NCBI RefSeq assembly: GCF_016907455.1
Contig: NZ_JAFBCB010000001.1
Span: 2,232,001-2,296,000, forward strand
DNA: 64,000 nucleotides
From: Brachybacterium muris
GTDB taxonomy: Bacteria > Actinomycetota > Actinomycetes > Actinomycetales > Dermabacteraceae
Reading direction: 5' to 3'
The notes under the pieces were generated by a model that ran no database searches, had not been told where the DNA came from, and worked only from the letters and a program-made list of their open reading frames with translations. Below are positions 38,776 to 50,366 of this stretch, piece by piece; the stretch's first letter is position 1; each line of letters starts with the position of its first letter. A program made the position numbers and the translations under genes.

Positions 38776-40473
38776 TCAGTAGAAGGAGGGGTCACGGGCA
38801 GGCAGGTCGACGACCGTCCACCCGTCGCCCGTGCCGCGCAGCAGCACGTCATCCTCGGTGCCGGACCACACCGACTCCGCAACGACGCTCCCTGCCAGCC
38901 GCACCGTGCCCGGCCGCGGGTGCGGCAGCAGGTCGGTTCCGGCGGCGAAATCGATCACCTGCGCGCGAGCATCGCCATTGGCCGGGTCAGCGCCCAGGAC
39001 GATCATCGCGATCTCGTCATACCAGCCCGCCTGTCTCAGATCCACGAGGCCTGTGCGCACCACCACCGGTTCGGAGAGCGACAGGGGCACCCCGTCCCCG
39101 TCGCGACGCACTGCGCACAGGTCCAGCCTCGTCCCGGTGTCGTCGGAGGACAGCACCAGCATGCGGGTGGCGTCGGTGGAGATGTCCAGGGCCAGGACCT
39201 CGCGACCGCGAAGCCATCGGGCATCGATCTTGACGTCCTGCTCGCTGCCGCGCCCGGACAGGGCAAGCAGCACCCCGGCGCTGGACCGCACCGAGGCCCA
39301 CACGTACCCGGCATCGTCCGGGCGCGCATCGGCGAACACCGCTCCGGCTGCGGCCTCTCGCGCGGGATAGGTGCCGTCGGTCGAGGCGAGCAGCACGCTG
39401 CTGCGGTCCTCGGTCAGCGCGCAGGCGAGGACCCCGTCCTGACTGATCGCCGGCGCCGACACCACCGTCTGAGCAAGATCAGGGACCAGCTGCCGCAGTT
39501 GGCCACCCGCTTCCACCAGCGAGACCACACCGGCGGGGCCCGCCCCGATGGGGCGATGCCCCGGCAACGGCCGGTCGAGGCGTCGCTGCACCTGCACGGT
39601 GAGGTCGACCCCCTGCCACACCAGGCGCACGTCCGGCAGGACCCGCAGCGAGCGCAGGGACGCCTCGATCTGTGCCAGCGCCAGCGCACGAGGGCCGGCT
39701 GACATGTCGCCCACTGCATCGGGAAGCGCCACTTGCCCCACCCCATCAGGGCCGGTGGTGACCACGACGCCCTCCATGTCCGCGCCGGGAGGGACCAGGT
39801 TGCGCACCGCATCTGCCAGGGGGTCCACGGGACCGGAGCGCAATCCGTCCAGCACTGCCGGGACCGCCCGATGGGAGCTGTACCACCGCAGGTCCGGCAC
39901 CAGGTGACGCGAACGGGGATCCACGAAGTACAGCCGGGCGGGGGTGAACAGCGCCTCGAAGGCCGCACCGGAGAGGCGGATCCCGGGAGGCGGGTCCGCG
40001 ATCCGCCACTGACCGTCCACCGACTCCAGCTTAACGGTGATCTCCTGGGCGGTGGGACCGGCCAGGACGGTGCGCACCCCCTGATCGTCCACCAGCACCG
40101 TCGCCTGCAGTCCGAGGGTCACGGTGGACTCGTCCAGCATCTCCACCCGCAGCTCGTCGCTGCTGGAGTAGACGGTGACACCGGCCCCGGGGTCCCATTC
40201 CGCACTGGCCGCAGGAGTGAGGTACTCACGGGCCACTGCGTAGTCGTCCTCCGCGCCCACCCCGGCCTGCACGAAGCCGATGAGCACCTCCTGAGGCGTG
40301 GCGTCCTCGGGCGGGGGCAGCGCCCTGACGTACGGGGCACCGGGCCGCGAGCGGCCGGTCAGCCCTCGACTGTCGATCGGGGAGTCGGTGGGGATCCGGG
40401 CGCAGCTCGCAGCGCCGCCCAGGACCGCGGCGGTGCCGGCCAGTCGGAGCAGGTCCCGTCGGCTCGCGGTCAT
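38776..40473 (-). CDS. lpqB: Lipoprotein LpqB
   Basis: A 565-residue exported lipoprotein. A twin-Arg-like basic start MTASRRDLLRLAG is followed by a hydrophobic core and lipobox GAASC (Cys24). The GerMN-type domain (about 195-310) and a beta-propeller-like C-terminal region follow. LpqB interacts with the MtrB sensor and modulates MtrA signalling in mycobacteria. Its ATG overlaps the mtrB stop (ATGA), so the mtrA-mtrB-lpqB order is intact. Confidence 0.93.
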   Translation of the reverse strand: MTASRRDLLRLAGTAAVLGGAASCARIPTDSPIDSRGLTGRSRPGAPYVRALPPPEDATPQEVLIGFVQAGVGAEDDYAVAREYLTPAASAEWDPGAGVTVYSSSDELRVEMLDESTVTLGLQATVLVDDQGVRTVLAGPTAQEITVKLESVDGQWRIADPPPGIRLSGAAFEALFTPARLYFVDPRSRHLVPDLRWYSSHRAVPAVLDGLRSGPVDPLADAVRNLVPPGADMEGVVVTTGPDGVGQVALPDAVGDMSAGPRALALAQIEASLRSLRVLPDVRLVWQGVDLTVQVQRRLDRPLPGHRPIGAGPAGVVSLVEAGGQLRQLVPDLAQTVVSAPAISQDGVLACALTEDRSSVLLASTDGTYPAREAAAGAVFADARPDDAGYVWASVRSSAGVLLALSGRGSEQDVKIDARWLRGREVLALDISTDATRMLVLSSDDTGTRLDLCAVRRDGDGVPLSLSEPVVVRTGLVDLRQAGWYDEIAMIVLGADPANGDARAQVIDFAAGTDLLPHPRPGTVRLAGSVVAESVWSGTEDDVLLRGTGDGWTVVDLPARDPSFY

Positions 40474-42146
40474 CGCGCTCCCTCCTGCCAGGACTCGTCG
40501 AGGTCGGGCAGCATTCCCGGCCCGATCACGATCTCCCCGGTGACGGTGGGCAAGGGGTCACCGCCCACCCGGTCGAAGGAGCGCTCCAGCCGCAACGGCG
40601 ACCGGGTGATCTCCCCACCGGGACGCCGAGGCAGGGTGAGCCGGAACACAGCTCCCTCCCCCACCTGTCCCCACGCCTGCAGCCATCCATGATGGAGATG
40701 GGCATCCTCCACGGAGATGGACAGCCCCAGGCCGGTCCCGCCCAGGGTGCGGGCCCGTGACGGGTCCGCCCGCCAGAAGCGGTCGAACACCCGGCGGGCG
40801 TCCTCCGGGGAGATGCCGCGTCCATGGTCCTGGACCACGACTGCGACGGCATCGTCGTTGGATCCCGTCTGCACCAGCACCGGGTGGCCCGCCCCGTGCT
40901 CGATGGCATTGGTCAGGAGGTTGCGGAGGATCCTGTCCACGCGCCTGGCATCGACCACGGCGTGCATCCCGTGGCCGGCGGGTCGTACATCCAGCAGGCA
41001 GCCCCGGGCGGCGGCGAGGGGGCGCACGTCGTCGACCGCGCGCATCACCAGGGCGTCCAGGTCCTCCCGGTTCGCCTCGAGCACGGCGGCCCCGGCGTCG
41101 AAGCGGGAGATCTCCAGCAGCTCGGTCAGGAGCAGTTCGAACCGCGTCACCTGGGCGGACAGCAGTTCGACGGTCCGGTGCACGCCCTCGGGCAGGGAGT
41201 CGCGCTGGTCGTCGAGCACGGAGGCCGCCATGCGGATGGTGGTCAGGGGCGTGCGCAGCTCGTGGGAGACGTCGGCCACGAAACGCTGCTGGACACGGGA
41301 GAGCTCAGTGAGGTCGTCGACCTTCTGCTCGAGGCTGCGGGCCATGTCGTTGAAGGACTCGCCCACCCGCGCCAGCTCATCCGCACCGGAGACCTCCACT
41401 CGACTGGTGAGGTCACCGGCGGCGAGGCGCTCCGCGGCGCGTGCGGCGCGCTTGAGCGGGGTCGTGACCATCTGGGCGACGACGATGGCGATGCCGACCA
41501 CCAGGGCCAGCAGGACCGCGCCGCCGCCGAGCACGACCCGTTGGACGAAGGCGAGGGTGTCCTGCTCCTCCTGCATCGAGTAGGCCAGGAACAGGTCGTA
41601 GGAGCCGCTTCCGGCCACCACCACCCTGGTCCCCACCAGCAGGCCGGGCTGCGTCTCGCCCCCGGCCCCGGGCAGCGCGACGGACTTCCACACCAGCGAC
41701 TCGGGATCTGCGGCGACGGCCTGGGAGAACTCCGCATCGAGCATGTCGGACAGGGACCGGTCCGAGTACACCGACCACACCATCCCGGTGGTCTCCACCG
41801 GGACCAGTGCCGCCTCTCGCCGGGAGCCTCCCCCCTGTCCCCGCACCTCCTGCACGAAGGCGGTGGCGGCGTCCTGCTGCTGGGTGCCTGTGGCACCGGA
41901 CAGCTGGTCGAGGTCGGCGATCAGGGCATCCCGGATGTCCTGTGACTCCTCCAGCACACGATCCCGCCGCTGCTCGTACAGGCCATCGGCGATCACGGAG
42001 GAGAGGTACGCACCGACGGTGAGGATCGCGAGGCTCGCGAGCAGGGTGGTCACCACCACCACCCGCAGCGCGAGCGGCCAATGCCCCGGAAGGACGCGGT
42101 GCAGCGCGGCACCGGGCCCGCTCTCCCCGCGGCCCGCGACAGTCAT
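40470..42146 (-). CDS. mtrB: Sensor histidine kinase MtrB
   Basis: A 558-residue kinase: first transmembrane helix at about 27-50, an extracytoplasmic sensor region to about 215, second helix at about 225-247, HAMP domain, HisKA with FVADVSHELRTPLTTIR (phospho-His) and an ATPase domain (LTNAIEHG, DHGRGISPED, GGTGLGLSIS). It phosphorylates MtrA and links cell division or envelope state to gene expression. It begins 16 bp after the mtrA stop. Confidence 0.95.
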   Translation of the reverse strand: MTVAGRGESGPGAALHRVLPGHWPLALRVVVVTTLLASLAILTVGAYLSSVIADGLYEQRRDRVLEESQDIRDALIADLDQLSGATGTQQQDAATAFVQEVRGQGGGSRREAALVPVETTGMVWSVYSDRSLSDMLDAEFSQAVAADPESLVWKSVALPGAGGETQPGLLVGTRVVVAGSGSYDLFLAYSMQEEQDTLAFVQRVVLGGGAVLLALVVGIAIVVAQMVTTPLKRAARAAERLAAGDLTSRVEVSGADELARVGESFNDMARSLEQKVDDLTELSRVQQRFVADVSHELRTPLTTIRMAASVLDDQRDSLPEGVHRTVELLSAQVTRFELLLTELLEISRFDAGAAVLEANREDLDALVMRAVDDVRPLAAARGCLLDVRPAGHGMHAVVDARRVDRILRNLLTNAIEHGAGHPVLVQTGSNDDAVAVVVQDHGRGISPEDARRVFDRFWRADPSRARTLGGTGLGLSISVEDAHLHHGWLQAWGQVGEGAVFRLTLPRRPGGEITRSPLRLERSFDRVGGDPLPTVTGEIVIGPGMLPDLDESWQEGAR

Positions 42147-42162
42147 GACCGCCCGGTCCGGA

Positions 42163-42849
<687 letters not shown>

Positions 42850-43021
42850 GGGGTCATTGTGCCACTACGCCAGTACCTGGGGATGGACCCGCGACACGCA
42901 GTCATCGACCATCGTCGGATCGCTTCGAGCTCCTCACTGCGTAGCGTGGGACACGAACTACCAGCACCGGGCTGGAACAGGGGCTAGATGCCCTTGGGAG
43001 GCCGGGACCACGGAGGTCGAG

Positions 43022-44191
43022 ATGAGCACGGGATGGACCGCACCGGGGGCCAGCAGCACCCCATCGCACCCACAGCCGGGACCCGCTCCCGCCCAGGGCG
43101 GCGCAGGTTCTCCGACGTCGGCTCCCCCCGTTGCCGGTACCGGAGCCCCCGGTGGCCCGGGTGGCCGACCACTGCAGCGGGAGCTGGTGCAGCAGATGCC
43201 GCTGTTCCCGTTGCGTCCACTGTCGGTGGGCGAGATCCTGGGGGCTGCGGTACGGATCTACCGTCGCGGCGCCAAGCCGATGATGGGGCTCTCAGCTGCG
43301 GTGTACGGCATCGCGTATGTGCTGATCACCGTCCTGACCGGAGCCAGCATGGTGCCGATGATCGGGCAGACCCGGGCCATGCTCGAGAACCCCGACGCCT
43401 CCGGGCCCACCCCCTTCACCGCGACCTCACTGTCCGAGGCACTATCGGTGCTGGGCATCTCATTGGTGACGGGCCTGATCAGCATGGTGGCGGCGGCCGC
43501 CGTCACGGCCGTGCTCACCCGTGCCGCCATCGGCGAGGCCACCGGTGACCCCCTGAACGGCCCACAGATGTGGGCTGCCATGCGACGCCTCACCCTGCCC
43601 GCGGTAGGGGTGTCCCTGCTGGCGGGACTGCTGATCCTCATCGCGACCACGGTGCCCCTCGGACTGGGCATGGCACCGCTGCTGCTGTGGCAGGAGGTCA
43701 ACGCGGTGACCATCGGCGCGCTCCTGCTCGGACTGGTCGCCGCCGTGGTGCTGGGCATCTGGGCGTACGCCCGCACCATGCTGGCCGTCCCGGCATTGGT
43801 GATCGAGCAGCCCGGTGTGCTGGGCGCGATCCGGCGCTCCTTCGCCCTCACCAAGGGACGCCGCATGTGGCGGGTGCTGGGCGTGGGTCTGCTGCTGGCC
43901 CTGCTGTACAACATCGCCGTGCAGATGCTCGGCGGCGTGTTCGGCCTGGTCGGGACGGTGGCCTACGTCGCCATCCTGCTCCTGTCGAACCTCGAGGCGA
44001 TCGTGCTGGGCGTCCTGGTGCTGACGGTGCTCTCCATGCTGGGCGCCTACATCGCCACGTTCCTGCTGGCACCGTTCCTCTCGGCCGGCACCGCCACCAT
44101 CTATGCCGACACCCGGATGCGCCACGAGGCCTGGGACATCGAGCTGAACCGACGCGCCCGCGAGAACCGGGACGCGGGGCCGCTTCCGTGA
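43022..44191 (+). CDS. Multi-pass membrane protein of the mtrA-linked operon
   Basis: A 389-residue protein with a Pro/Gly/Ala-rich cytoplasmic N-terminus (about 60 residues) and then about six transmembrane helices. FPLRPLSVGEILGAAVRIYRR and IRRSFALTKGRRMWRVLGVGLLL are features of the actinobacterial family resembling the glycerophosphodiester phosphodiesterase membrane domain. No catalytic domain is present. ATG 43022 follows GGAGGTCGAG. It is first of five genes running to 48300; the next starts in the overlapping GTGA. Confidence 0.8.
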   Translation: MSTGWTAPGASSTPSHPQPGPAPAQGGAGSPTSAPPVAGTGAPGGPGGRPLQRELVQQMPLFPLRPLSVGEILGAAVRIYRRGAKPMMGLSAAVYGIAYVLITVLTGASMVPMIGQTRAMLENPDASGPTPFTATSLSEALSVLGISLVTGLISMVAAAAVTAVLTRAAIGEATGDPLNGPQMWAAMRRLTLPAVGVSLLAGLLILIATTVPLGLGMAPLLLWQEVNAVTIGALLLGLVAAVVLGIWAYARTMLAVPALVIEQPGVLGAIRRSFALTKGRRMWRVLGVGLLLALLYNIAVQMLGGVFGLVGTVAYVAILLLSNLEAIVLGVLVLTVLSMLGAYIATFLLAPFLSAGTATIYADTRMRHEAWDIELNRRARENRDAGPLP

Positions 44192-44832
44192 CCCCCCTGT
44201 CCCCGCCGGACGTGGATCCGGATGAGGCGCGCCGGCGCATGCTCGAGGAGCTGTCGAAGTCGGAGTACGACGACTCCCCCGGTTTCGTCACCTGGCTGCT
44301 GGGGATGCTGGAGACCTGGCTCATGGACGTCCTGGACGGCATCGACGGCTCATCCACCGCCCAGGCCGGCATCTTCGTGGCACTCGCAGTCCTGCTGGTC
44401 GTGGTGGCGTTCCTGGTGCTGCGCCGCACCGGACTGATCCGGCGGGGGGCCGAGCTCACCGTGGAGACCGCCCTGGATGCCGAGGAGAGCCTGAGCGCGG
44501 CGCAGCTGCGCACCGCGGCCCGGGAGGCGATCGAGGCGGGGCGCACCGATGATGCGACCGTGCTGGCCATGCGAGCCCTGGTGCGCGACCTCGATGAGCG
44601 CACACTGCTCGATGTCACCGACGGCATGACCGCGCACGAGGCGGCCGGCGCCGCCGCCATCCCCTTCCCCGACCTGCGATCCCGTCTGCAGCTGGGGGCC
44701 GAGGCCTTCGACACCGCCGCGTACTCATTCCGCACCACGGGGGCCAAGCAGGCGCAGGACCTGGTGCGACTGACCGAGTACATCGCCGAGTCCTCCCCCG
44801 ACCTCACCGACCCGGCGCAGGTCACGGCATGA
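44188..44832 (+). CDS. DUF4129 domain protein
   Basis: A 214-residue protein: a cytoplasmic or outside N-terminal part (about 1-55), one transmembrane helix (AGIFVALAVLLVVVAFLVL) and a C-terminal DUF4129 helical domain (AREAIEAGRTDDATVLAMRALVRDLDERTLLD, TAHEAA, AAYSFR). DUF4129 is often coded beside MoxR, DUF58 and DUF4350 genes and may relate to transglutaminase-like systems. GTG 44188 and the end ATG show 4-bp overlaps with both neighbours. Confidence 0.83.
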   Translation: MTPLSPPDVDPDEARRRMLEELSKSEYDDSPGFVTWLLGMLETWLMDVLDGIDGSSTAQAGIFVALAVLLVVVAFLVLRRTGLIRRGAELTVETALDAEESLSAAQLRTAAREAIEAGRTDDATVLAMRALVRDLDERTLLDVTDGMTAHEAAGAAAIPFPDLRSRLQLGAEAFDTAAYSFRTTGAKQAQDLVRLTEYIAESSPDLTDPAQVTA

Positions 44833-45967
44833 GCGCCGACACCCAGCGCCGCCCCACGTGGCTGGTGGTCCTCATCGTCATCGCCGTGCTGGCGGCCGTC
44901 CTGGCTGCCGTGGCTCGCGGCTACTACCGCGACGGGCCGCTCGAGCCCGACGCCCCCACCGGCCAGGGATCACGGGCGGCGGTGTCGGTGCTGCGGGACC
45001 TGGGTGTGGAGGTGGAGACACAGCGGCACACCGCTGACGCCGTCGAGGACCTCGCGGAAGGACGAACGGTACTTGTGACCGACCCCGGAGCGCTCTCGGG
45101 AGAGCAGCTGCAGACGCTGTCCGGCGCCCTCGAATCGTCCTCCGGGACCCTGGTGCTGGTGCAGCCGGACTTCGTGACCCTGGGATACCTCACCTCCGTG
45201 ATCTCCCCCGCCGGGGCCGTGCGCACACCCACCTCGGTCGAGGCCGGCGACGGCTGTGACGGGGCCGGGTTCCGTGCCCGCACGATCCACGTCCCCGGCG
45301 AGGAAGGACTGGTCGGCCCCGCGACGACGTACCGCACCGCCGGTGACGCCACCGGGTGCTTCACCTCCGGGGCCGGCGCCCTGGTCGCCGTGGCCGGGAA
45401 CGTCGTGGTGCTGGGCAGCCCGGACCTGCTGACCAACGACGGCATCCGGGAGGCCGACAACTCAGCTCTGGTCCTGAACGCCCTCGGAGGGGCGGGCTCG
45501 CTGACCTGGTACGTGCCCTCCCCCGGTGACCCGATGGCCAGCACCGGGCCGGACCTGCTGTCCTACCTGCCCGACTGGGCGTCCTCGGTGGCCCTGTGGC
45601 TGCTGATCACCGTGGCGATCACCCTGATCGCGTTCAGCCGCCGCCTCGGTCCCGTGGTGGTGGAACCGTTGCCGGTCACCGTGCGCCCGCAGGAACTGGT
45701 GCTGGGCCGTGCCCGGCTGCAGCAGCAGGCGCGGGCCCGGGATTCCGCGGCGGCCTCCCTGCGGACCGCGAGCATGCGTCGCCTCGCGGACCGGCTCGGC
45801 ATCCGCCAGGTCGAGCCCCTCGACGCGCTCGTCGCGGCCCTCACCCCCCATCTCGAGCAGCCCCCGGAGCGGATCCGCTCCCTGCTCGGCCCCACGCCGG
45901 TGCGCAGCGACCACGACCTGGTCCAGCTCGCCCACGACCTCGACCTACTCGAGAAGGAGATCGACCG

Positions 45968-45971
<4 letters not shown>
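44829..45971 (+). CDS. DUF4350 domain membrane protein
   Basis: A 380-residue protein. One helix at about 10-30 is followed by a DUF4350 domain (about 40-240: GSRAAVSVLRDLGVEVE, TVLVTDPGALS, VVVLGSPDLLTNDGI). A second helix near 258-278 and a cytoplasmic helical tail rich in Arg and Leu follow. DUF4350 resembles glutamine amidotransferase-like folds but no catalytic residues are evident. The domain between helices should be outside. It overlaps both the DUF4129 gene and the MoxR gene by 4 bp. Confidence 0.85.
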
Positions 45972-46990
<1,019 letters not shown>

Positions 46991-47001
46991 GAGGCCGTGG
47001 C

Positions 47002-48300
47002 ATGAGGATCTCGATCACTCCGCGCGCCGCCCTGGTGGCCCTGCTGGGCCTGCCGGTACTGGTGCTGTGGCCGGCCTGGTGGACGGTGCTGCTGGTGCTG
47101 CTGGCATGGCTGCTGGTTGTCCTGGGCGATGCCTTCCTCGCCCCCTCGCCGCGGCAGCTCACGGTGCATCGCGACGCCCCGGGGCAGGTGCGTCTGGGTG
47201 GCGAGGCGGGCGGCCGTCTGCTGGTGACGAACCCGACGCAACGTCCTGCGGACCTCGAGATCCGTGACGCCTGGAACCCCACCGCTGGGCTCGACCACCA
47301 GCGGTCCGTCCTGCGGGTACCGCCCCGGGAGCGGCGCGCCGTGACCCAGGTGTACCGTCCCACCCGGCGCGGCGAGCACAGCTCCCGGGCCCTGCTGGTC
47401 GCCGCCAGAGGACCGCTGGGCCTGGCACGGCGCACGTCCGCCGTCGATGCACCGGGACGGATGCTGGCCCTGCACCCCTTCGGCTCCCGACGGCACCTGC
47501 CGTCCCGGGTGCGGCGACTGCGGGAGATCGAAGGACTGGCCGCGATCCACCAGCGGGGCCAAGGGACCGAGTTCGACTCCCTGCGGGACTTCGTGGACGG
47601 CGACGACGTGCGCTCCATCGACTGGCGGGCCACCGCGCGCCGCCGCAGCGTGGTGGTGCGCACCTGGCGCCCCGAACGTGACCGCCATGTGCTGATCGTG
47701 GTGGACACCTCCCGCACCTCCGCCAGCAGGCTCGGTGACGCGCCCCGTCTCGATGCCGCCTTCGATGCCGCCCTGCTGCTGACAGCGCTCGCAGGCCAGG
47801 CCGGGGACCGCGTGGACCTGCTGTGCATCGACCGCATCCCCCACGTCTCGGTGCTGGGCTCCGCCCGCACCCGCGTGCTGCACGACATGGTGCGGGCCAC
47901 GGCCGCTGTGCATCCGGCGCTGGTGGAGACCGACTGGGAGCTCGCCGCGGCCACCATCCGCGACCGCGCCCGCAAGGGGGCCCTGGTGGTGCTGGTGACC
48001 CCGGTGGACGCCTCGGTGGTGGACACCGGGCTGCTGCCGGTGGCCGCACGCATCGGCCGCGACCATCCGCTGGTGGTGATGTCGGTGTCCGACCCCTCGC
48101 TGGATTCGCTCGCCAAAGGACGTGGCGACCTGGAGTCCGTGTACCGTGCGGCGGCCGCCGAGCAGGAGCGGATCGGCCGCGCCGGGGTGGCCCGTGCGTT
48201 GAAGAGGGTGGGCGCGCACGTGGTCGATGCCCCACCGGACCAGGCACCGCAGGCGCTGGCCGACTCCTACCTGGCGTTGAAGGCCGCCGGGCGGCTGTAG
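47002..48300 (+). CDS. DUF58 domain protein
   Basis: A 432-residue protein. Two close transmembrane helices at about 9-45 are followed by a beta-rich domain, then the DUF58 motif GTEFDSLRDFVDGDDVRSIDWRATAR and a VWA-like domain (HVLIVVDTSRTSASRLGD). DUF58 proteins pair with MoxR ATPases in envelope or stress functions. It starts 11 bp after the moxR stop and closes the operon. GAGGCCGTGGC lies before ATG 47002. Confidence 0.9.
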   Translation: MRISITPRAALVALLGLPVLVLWPAWWTVLLVLLAWLLVVLGDAFLAPSPRQLTVHRDAPGQVRLGGEAGGRLLVTNPTQRPADLEIRDAWNPTAGLDHQRSVLRVPPRERRAVTQVYRPTRRGEHSSRALLVAARGPLGLARRTSAVDAPGRMLALHPFGSRRHLPSRVRRLREIEGLAAIHQRGQGTEFDSLRDFVDGDDVRSIDWRATARRRSVVVRTWRPERDRHVLIVVDTSRTSASRLGDAPRLDAAFDAALLLTALAGQAGDRVDLLCIDRIPHVSVLGSARTRVLHDMVRATAAVHPALVETDWELAAATIRDRARKGALVVLVTPVDASVVDTGLLPVAARIGRDHPLVVMSVSDPSLDSLAKGRGDLESVYRAAAAEQERIGRAGVARALKRVGAHVVDAPPDQAPQALADSYLALKAAGRL

Positions 48301-48377
48301 CAGGGTTCCGGGCGTCACGCGGCGGAGCGGCTCACGGGCCGGGGGTGGCCCCGAAGGAGCGAGGGTGGACCGGGAGG

Positions 48378-49373
48378 TCACCCGGCGGTGGCGACGTGGT
48401 CGCCCACCAGCTCCTCGGAGAGGTCGCCGGTGATGCCCCGCCGGTGAACCTGTCGGCCGCGCCCCAGCATGAGGGCCAGGAACGCGATCCAGGCGATGAC
48501 GCCGATCCCGATCCGCAGTGCCGGATGCAGTCCGCTGGGGGTCACGAAAGCCTCGATGAAACCGGCGATCAGCAGCACGGGGACCAGCCCGATCGCCACC
48601 GTCACCAGTGAACGGGCCGCCCGCGACAGGGCCCACAGCCGTGGCAGGGCCCCGGGGCGCACCCACGCCCAGAAGGTCCGCAGACCCGCTCCGGCACCGA
48701 CCACCACGCAGGTCAGCTCCAGCAGGCCGTGCGGGAGGATGTACACGAAGAAGGTGCCCAGCCCCCCGTAGGCGCCCATCACCCCGGCCATCAGGCCGAG
48801 GTTCAGCCCGTTCTGCAGCAGCATGTACACCGGCCAGAAGCCGGTCACGCCCAGCACCACGGCCTGCACGGTGATCCAGGCGTTGTTGGTCCACACGTTG
48901 GCGGCGAAGCCCGAGGCCTCACCCTGGAAGTAGTACTCCACGAACTCGCGCTGGGCGAGTGAGCGCTGGGCGGTTTCGGGCAGCACCATGCCGCGCGCCA
49001 CCGGGTCCAGCCCGAAGTAGAGTCCGCAGATCAGCGCGGAGCCCAGCAGGATTGCCCCGGCCAGGGCAACCGCCCAGCGTGCCTGGTAGAGGGCAGCCGG
49101 CAGGTCCTCCCAGAAGAAGGTGCGGGCGTGCTTCCACAGCGGGGTGCGGGCACCGGTGATCCGCAGCCGTGCCCGGTGCACCAGCAGCGACAGTCGCGCG
49201 GTCAGCGCGGGATCGGGGTTGGTGGAGCGCACCGTGGACAGGTGGGTCGCGGTCATCCGGTACAGCGACAGCAGCTCGTCGATGCCCTCGGCATCGAGGC
49301 GGCGGGCGCGGGTGAGCTCGGCCAGACGATCCCACTGGGGGCGATGCACGGAGATGAAGGCGTCGATGTCCAC
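48378..49373 (-). CDS. Stage II sporulation protein M-like membrane protein
   Basis: A 331-residue protein with an N-terminal soluble helical part (about 1-105, DIDAFISVHRPQWDRLAELTRA) and five or six transmembrane helices. FFVYILPHGLLEL is the family hallmark of SpoIIM-like proteins. It matches Rv3694c in order and orientation relative to MoxR, DUF58 and RDD genes. No sporulation is implied. GTG 49373 is used, as MDIDAF begins the conserved part and GGAGG precedes it closely; no better start is seen. Confidence 0.85.
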   Translation of the reverse strand: MDIDAFISVHRPQWDRLAELTRARRLDAEGIDELLSLYRMTATHLSTVRSTNPDPALTARLSLLVHRARLRITGARTPLWKHARTFFWEDLPAALYQARWAVALAGAILLGSALICGLYFGLDPVARGMVLPETAQRSLAQREFVEYYFQGEASGFAANVWTNNAWITVQAVVLGVTGFWPVYMLLQNGLNLGLMAGVMGAYGGLGTFFVYILPHGLLELTCVVVGAGAGLRTFWAWVRPGALPRLWALSRAARSLVTVAIGLVPVLLIAGFIEAFVTPSGLHPALRIGIGVIAWIAFLALMLGRGRQVHRRGITGDLSEELVGDHVATAG

Positions 49374-49490
49374 GCCTCCAGGGTAGGCGGGGGCGGGCCT
49401 TCCCCACTGCCGACGAAAGTCGAACACCGCCATGGCGGAAGCAGACGGTCGGCGCTCGTCCCAGCCCCGACCACCTGCCAGGATGGGTGC

Positions 49491-50351
49491 ATGACGACGA
49501 CGCAGCCGACCACCGCCGCTGCTCCCGTACCGGCGGCGAACGACAGGGAGTCCCTGATCACCGGCGAGGCGGTCCTGCTGGACCTGCGCACCGCCTCCTT
49601 CGCCGTGCGCATGGTGTCCGCCGCGATCGACGGTGTGGCACAGCTGGGGATCCTGGTGGGCGGCACGGTGGGAATCGTGTGGGCGATGTCCGCACTGAAC
49701 CTCGACGACGGGTTCCTCGCTGCCGGGGTCCTGCTGATGAGCGTGAGCGCCTACGTTGGCTACCCGGTGCTGTGCGAGATGCTGCTGCAGGGGCGCTCGC
49801 TGGGCCGCCTGGTCATGGGCACCCGTGTGGTGAGGGAGGACGGCGGGCCGGTGCACGTGCGCCAGAGCGTGCTGCGGGCCGTGATGGCCATGCTGGAGAT
49901 CTGGGCGACGGCCGGTGCGCTGGCGCTTACCAGTTCGGTGCTGGACCGCAAGTCACGCCGGATCGGTGATCTGCTGGCGGGCACGGTGGTGATCCAGGAG
50001 CGGATGGCCGCGCCGGAGCCAAACCGGGTGGAACTGCCCGAGCAGCTCCGCTCGTGGGCCGAGGGGGCCGATGTGGGGCGCCTGCCGGTGACACTGGCGC
50101 AGGACATCCGCTCGTTCCTGCCCCGTGCGGACCGGATCCACCCCGCGTCCCGCAAGCAGCTGTCCCGTGACCTGCTGCAGCGCACCCTCCCCCATGTCGC
50201 ACCCGCCCCGCCTCCGGGGACGGATCCGGAGGCGTTCCTCGCGGCAGTGGTCTCCGAGAGGTCCCGCCGGGACGAGCTGAGACTGCGGAAGGCTGTGGCG
50301 GCTCAGCGGGAGCTCGCCGCTGAGGTGCGCGTCCCCTCCATCACCGCCTGA
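49491..50351 (+). CDS. RDD family membrane protein
   Basis: A 286-residue protein. The RDD domain (about residues 25-165) has the hallmark Arg and Asp residues (LRTASFAVRMVSAAIDG; LQGRSLGRLVMGTRVV; DRKSRRIGDLLAGTVVI) on three or four helices. A cytoplasmic helical tail follows, with SFLPRADRIHPASRKQLSRDL. RDD proteins have been linked to ion transport or protein insertion, not resolved here. It is divergent from the SpoIIM-like gene, as in Rv3694c/Rv3695. Confidence 0.88.
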   Translation: MTTTQPTTAAAPVPAANDRESLITGEAVLLDLRTASFAVRMVSAAIDGVAQLGILVGGTVGIVWAMSALNLDDGFLAAGVLLMSVSAYVGYPVLCEMLLQGRSLGRLVMGTRVVREDGGPVHVRQSVLRAVMAMLEIWATAGALALTSSVLDRKSRRIGDLLAGTVVIQERMAAPEPNRVELPEQLRSWAEGADVGRLPVTLAQDIRSFLPRADRIHPASRKQLSRDLLQRTLPHVAPAPPPGTDPEAFLAAVVSERSRRDELRLRKAVAAQRELAAEVRVPSITA

Positions 50352-50366
50352 CGGCGTGAGCCGTCA
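50349..50366. terminator. Hairpin between convergent RDD and manB genes
   Basis: TGACGGC and GCCGTCA form a perfect 7-bp stem around GTGA. The structure overlaps both stop codons and probably ends transcription in both directions. Confidence 0.55.

Noticed and set aside
47159-48247. Minus-strand frames opposite MoxR and DUF58 (362 to 765 codons)
   Set aside because: Shadows. The plus-strand genes carry Walker and DUF58 motifs and tight 4-bp overlaps.
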